DNA from: Pedobacter psychroterrae
GTDB taxonomy: Bacteria; Bacteroidota; Bacteroidia; Sphingobacteriales; Sphingobacteriaceae
Assembly: GCF_004331695.1 (NCBI RefSeq)
Contig: NZ_SJSL01000001.1
Coordinates: 186,001-250,000, forward strand
Reading direction: 5' to 3'
DNA length: 64,000 nucleotides
The position numbers and the translations under genes are program-made. The notes beneath the pieces were generated by a model. It searched no databases and had not been told where the DNA came from. It worked only from the letters and a program-made list of their open reading frames with translations. Positions 61,906-64,000 of this stretch are shown here, piece after piece (position 1 is the stretch's first letter; each line of letters begins with the position of its first letter).

Positions 61906-62307
61906 TTAATCGCTGACTAGTGCCGCTTTAATTTTAGCGGCTGCTGCTACTAAGTCTTCGTTGGTAGGTGTCAGCTTTTGTTTACTAAAATTCATATCGT
62001 TTACGGCATTCATAGGGATCAGGTGAATATGTACATGTGGTACTTCAAGCCCGATTACTGCTATGCCTACTTTTTTACAAGGGAAGGCTTCCTTCAAACC
62101 ATTGGCTACTATTTTAGCGAATAAGGTGAGTCCGAAATAACTTTCGTCATCCATGTCAAAGATATAGTCGATCTCCTTTTTTGGAATTACCAGCACATGT
62201 CCCATCACCAGAGGGTTCACATCTAAAAACGCAAGGAATTCGCTGGTTTCAGCAACTACGTGCGCCGGAATATCGCCATTGACTATTTTTGAGAATATGC
62301 TTGACAT
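61906..62307 (-). CDS. HIT family protein (histidine triad hydrolase)
   Basis: A 133-aa protein. The triad motif is VPHVHIHLIP (near residue 97); the start SSIFSKIVNGDIPAHVVAET is typical of the Hint branch, and HVLVIPKKEIDYIFDMDDES follows. Hint proteins hydrolyse nucleotide phosphoramidates. It is 11 bp after greA, so the two form an operon. Confidence 0.93.
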   Translation of the reverse strand: MSSIFSKIVNGDIPAHVVAETSEFLAFLDVNPLVMGHVLVIPKKEIDYIFDMDDESYFGLTLFAKIVANGLKEAFPCKKVGIAVIGLEVPHVHIHLIPMNAVNDMNFSKQKLTPTNEDLVAAAAKIKAALVSD

Positions 62308-62318
62308 GATTTTGGGGT

Positions 62319-62792
62319 TTATCTGCTGATTTCTAATATTTCAAATTCCATTTTTCCGGCAGGAACCAGGATCTCTGTGGTGTCGCCAACCGACTTGCCC
62401 AGCAAACCTTGTGCAATGGGCGATTTTACAGATATCTTTCCGGTTTTAAGGTCTGCTTCGGATTCTGCTACTAACTGATAAGACATGGTAGCACCGTTTT
62501 TAACATTCTTTATCTTTACAATAGATAACGCCAATACTTTTGATGTATCCAACTTAGATTCATCAATCAGCCTTGCGGTAGAGAGGGTATTCTGCAGTTT
62601 GGAGATTTTGGCCTCATGTAATCCCTGGGCTTCCTTTGCTGCATCGTATTCTGCGTTCTCAGAAAGGTCACCTTTGTCTCTCGCCTCTGCAATTGCTTTA
62701 GATATCAATTGCCTTCCGGTAGTTTTTAAATAATGTACTTCTTCCTTTAGTTTCTCTAAACCATCTTGGGTATAATATGTTACCTCTGTCAT
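62319..62792 (-). CDS. greA: Transcription elongation factor GreA
   Basis: A 157-aa protein. An N-terminal coiled coil (LEKLKEEVHYLKTTGRQLIS; ARDKGDLSENAEYDAAKEAQ with the acidic tip residues) is followed by an FKBP-like domain with ISVKSPIAQGLLGKSVGDTT. It restarts arrested RNA polymerase by transcript cleavage. Confidence 0.96.
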   Translation of the reverse strand: MTEVTYYTQDGLEKLKEEVHYLKTTGRQLISKAIAEARDKGDLSENAEYDAAKEAQGLHEAKISKLQNTLSTARLIDESKLDTSKVLALSIVKIKNVKNGATMSYQLVAESEADLKTGKISVKSPIAQGLLGKSVGDTTEILVPAGKMEFEILEISR

Positions 62793-63012
62793 AGCTCAAT
62801 TATTATGTTTAATTACTCTAAAAAACAAAACAAGACTACACGGGGATTTAACCTACATAGTCTTGCTTCAATTGTAACGAAGATAATAGGGTAATAGCAT
62901 AAAACCAAATTATTCTGCCAAAATGAGATAATATCCACAAAATTAAAATTATATATTATTCGCCTCCTCACAGAATTTTCCTAATATAACCGCTATGCTT
63001 CTGCCTCTGGGG

Positions 63013-63086
63013 AAAAAGTTCTTTTTCGAAGACATGTGCAGATTTTCCCTTCAGAAAATGTGCGAGTCTGAGAAGAAGAACTTTTT
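63013..63086 (-). terminator. Long hairpin after the dehydrogenase gene
   Basis: AAAAAGTTCTT (63013-63023) and AAGAACTTTTT (63076-63086) are perfect 11-bp complements with 52 nt between, which contain a smaller hairpin. On the minus strand it starts directly after the dehydrogenase stop and ends in T-rich sequence. The long loop makes this less certain. Confidence 0.45.
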
Positions 63087-64000
63087 TTAGCGCAGATTTT
63101 TTAGTTTCTCAGCAAGCACTTCTGATATCCTTCTATAAGAATCGAATGTCCAGCCCCCGACATGAGGGGTAAGCAAAACTTTATCTGATGCGATTAATTC
63201 TGCATACCAGTCCTGCTCATTTAATGCAGGGGATTTCTCAGTTTGCAGTACATCTAGTCCGGCCCCGAGAATCATATTCTGTTTAATAGCATTTAGCACA
63301 GCTTTGACACTTACTATTTCACCCCTTGCGGTATTGATAAAAAATATGGGTTTACGGAAATGGAAAAAGTATTCCTCATCTACCATCTGCCGGGTTTCTG
63401 AAGTGAGCGGAATGTGCAGGCTCAGGACATCGCTGTGCTTAACGATCTCTTCCATGCTTACTTCCCGGGCATAGTTGTCAGAAAACCCAGTTTTATATTT
63501 GTCGTACGCAATGACATTGACTTCAAAACCTGAAAGCTTTTTAGCGAAGCTCCTGCCCATATAGCCATAGCCGATGATACCGACTGTTTTACCTTTTAAT
63601 TCGTAGCCGCGGTTTCCTTCCCTGTCCCATTTGCCATTTCTTATTTCCTGGTCTGCCTTGCGGAAATTGTTCATCAACGAGAGCAATAAACCGGTAGCAT
63701 GTTCGCCTACGGCATCCATGTTTCCTTCTGAGGCATTGAGTAATTTAATGTTTTTTGATTTAGCTGTTGCCTCATCTATGTTATCGAGCCCTGCCCCTGC
63801 CCTGGCTACGAACTTCAACTGTGGCGCAGCTTCGATCAATTCTTTATCTATCAGAAATTTCGTGCGTACAGCTATGCCTTCATAGTCTTTAATAATGTCA
63901 AGCGTTTGGTCTCTGGTGATGAGCGGCTGATCATCTACCTGATATTCCATTTCTATAGCTCTCTCTTTAAATATAGGATGGAGGTCGTCTACTATTAAAA
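63087..64000 (-). CDS. D-3-phosphoglycerate dehydrogenase-like 2-hydroxyacid dehydrogenase (cut by window edge)
   Basis: The frame is open to the right edge (304 codons); an internal Met at 63950 is not the start, since upstream codons (LIVDDLHPIFKERAIE) form the normal family N-terminus. NAD motif GKTVGIIGYGYMGRSFAKKL, then LSLHIPLTSETRQMVDEEYF, FINTARGEIV (catalytic Arg in the family is in this loop), and the His in VLLTPHVGGWTFDS. It could make serine precursor or reduce another 2-keto acid; the C-terminal ACT domain of classic SerA is absent. Confidence 0.88.
   Translation of the reverse strand, partial: LIVDDLHPIFKERAIEMEYQVDDQPLITRDQTLDIIKDYEGIAVRTKFLIDKELIEAAPQLKFVARAGAGLDNIDEATAKSKNIKLLNASEGNMDAVGEHATGLLLSLMNNFRKADQEIRNGKWDREGNRGYELKGKTVGIIGYGYMGRSFAKKLSGFEVNVIAYDKYKTGFSDNYAREVSMEEIVKHSDVLSLHIPLTSETRQMVDEEYFFHFRKPIFFINTARGEIVSVKAVLNAIKQNMILGAGLDVLQTEKSPALNEQDWYAELIASDKVLLTPHVGGWTFDSYRRISEVLAEKLKNLR

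Noticed and set aside
62996-63091. A 31-codon plus-strand frame after greA
   Set aside because: It lies over the inverted repeat that ends the dehydrogenase gene and overlaps that gene's stop; composition (Phe/Lys runs) reflects the hairpin.

Overview
The window reads as a chromosomal segment of a Bacteroidota bacterium, most likely family Sphingobacteriaceae and Pedobacter-like. This is inferred from content: a Por/type IX secretion-type C-terminal domain, a PID-CTERM-like small protein, GIN-domain and 3-keto-disaccharide hydrolase (DUF1080) proteins, many N-terminal lipoboxes, weak Shine-Dalgarno sites, and several promoters of the Bacteroidota type (TTG about 17-20 bp before TAnnTTTG). There is no phage, transposase, CRISPR or conjugation gene. 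Most of the window is core metabolism and envelope biology, and both ends cut through genes.

0-16 kb: a light-repair cluster (cryptochrome DASH cut by the left edge, a TIGR01777 epimerase and a class I photolyase), two FKBP-type lipoproteins, and a beta-oxidation operon (marR-fadN-fadA-acyl-CoA dehydrogenase) with a palindrome at its predicted start site. A separate acyl-CoA ligase follows, then secreted proteins (GIN domain, DUF1080, small barrel, M61 peptidase). 16-27 kb: a tripartite RND efflux operon, a BadF-type sugar kinase, an unlisted 59-aa PID-CTERM-like gene, a T9SS cargo, a small zinc-ribbon protein, a GAF protein, a subtilase and an Rrf2 regulator. 27-33 kb: a sigma-54 activator facing a three-gene operon of secreted acetolactate decarboxylase, GlxA-like regulator and hybrid kinase with HPt domain. 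33-39 kb: a complete trans-4-hydroxyproline to 2-oxoglutarate pathway with an AraC regulator.

39-49 kb: tRNA-fMet and tRNA-Glu (minus strand) divergent from era across overlapping promoters, der, a C-terminal processing protease, murQ, an unknown conserved-looking protein, a Bax-inhibitor-1 protein, a second DUF1080 protein and two different L,D-transpeptidases. 49-54 kb: an SAM riboswitch in front of metH, then metF. 54-60 kb: a META-domain lipoprotein and the thrA-thrB-thrC operon on the minus strand. The thr operon is preceded by a promoter, a 23-codon Thr/Ile-rich leader peptide, an antiterminator pairing and a terminator, that is, a classical attenuator. A roughly 157-bp nested palindromic element lies between the thr promoter and rsgA. 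60-64 kb: rsgA-dtd-mazG-like, HIT, greA, and a D-3-phosphoglycerate dehydrogenase-like gene cut by the right edge.

The strongest new-looking items are the complete thr attenuator, the palindromic element at 59861-60017, the PID-CTERM-like microgene antisense to the sugar kinase end, and the operon linking exported acetolactate decarboxylase to a phosphorelay kinase. All functions are assigned by reading motifs; no database search was possible.
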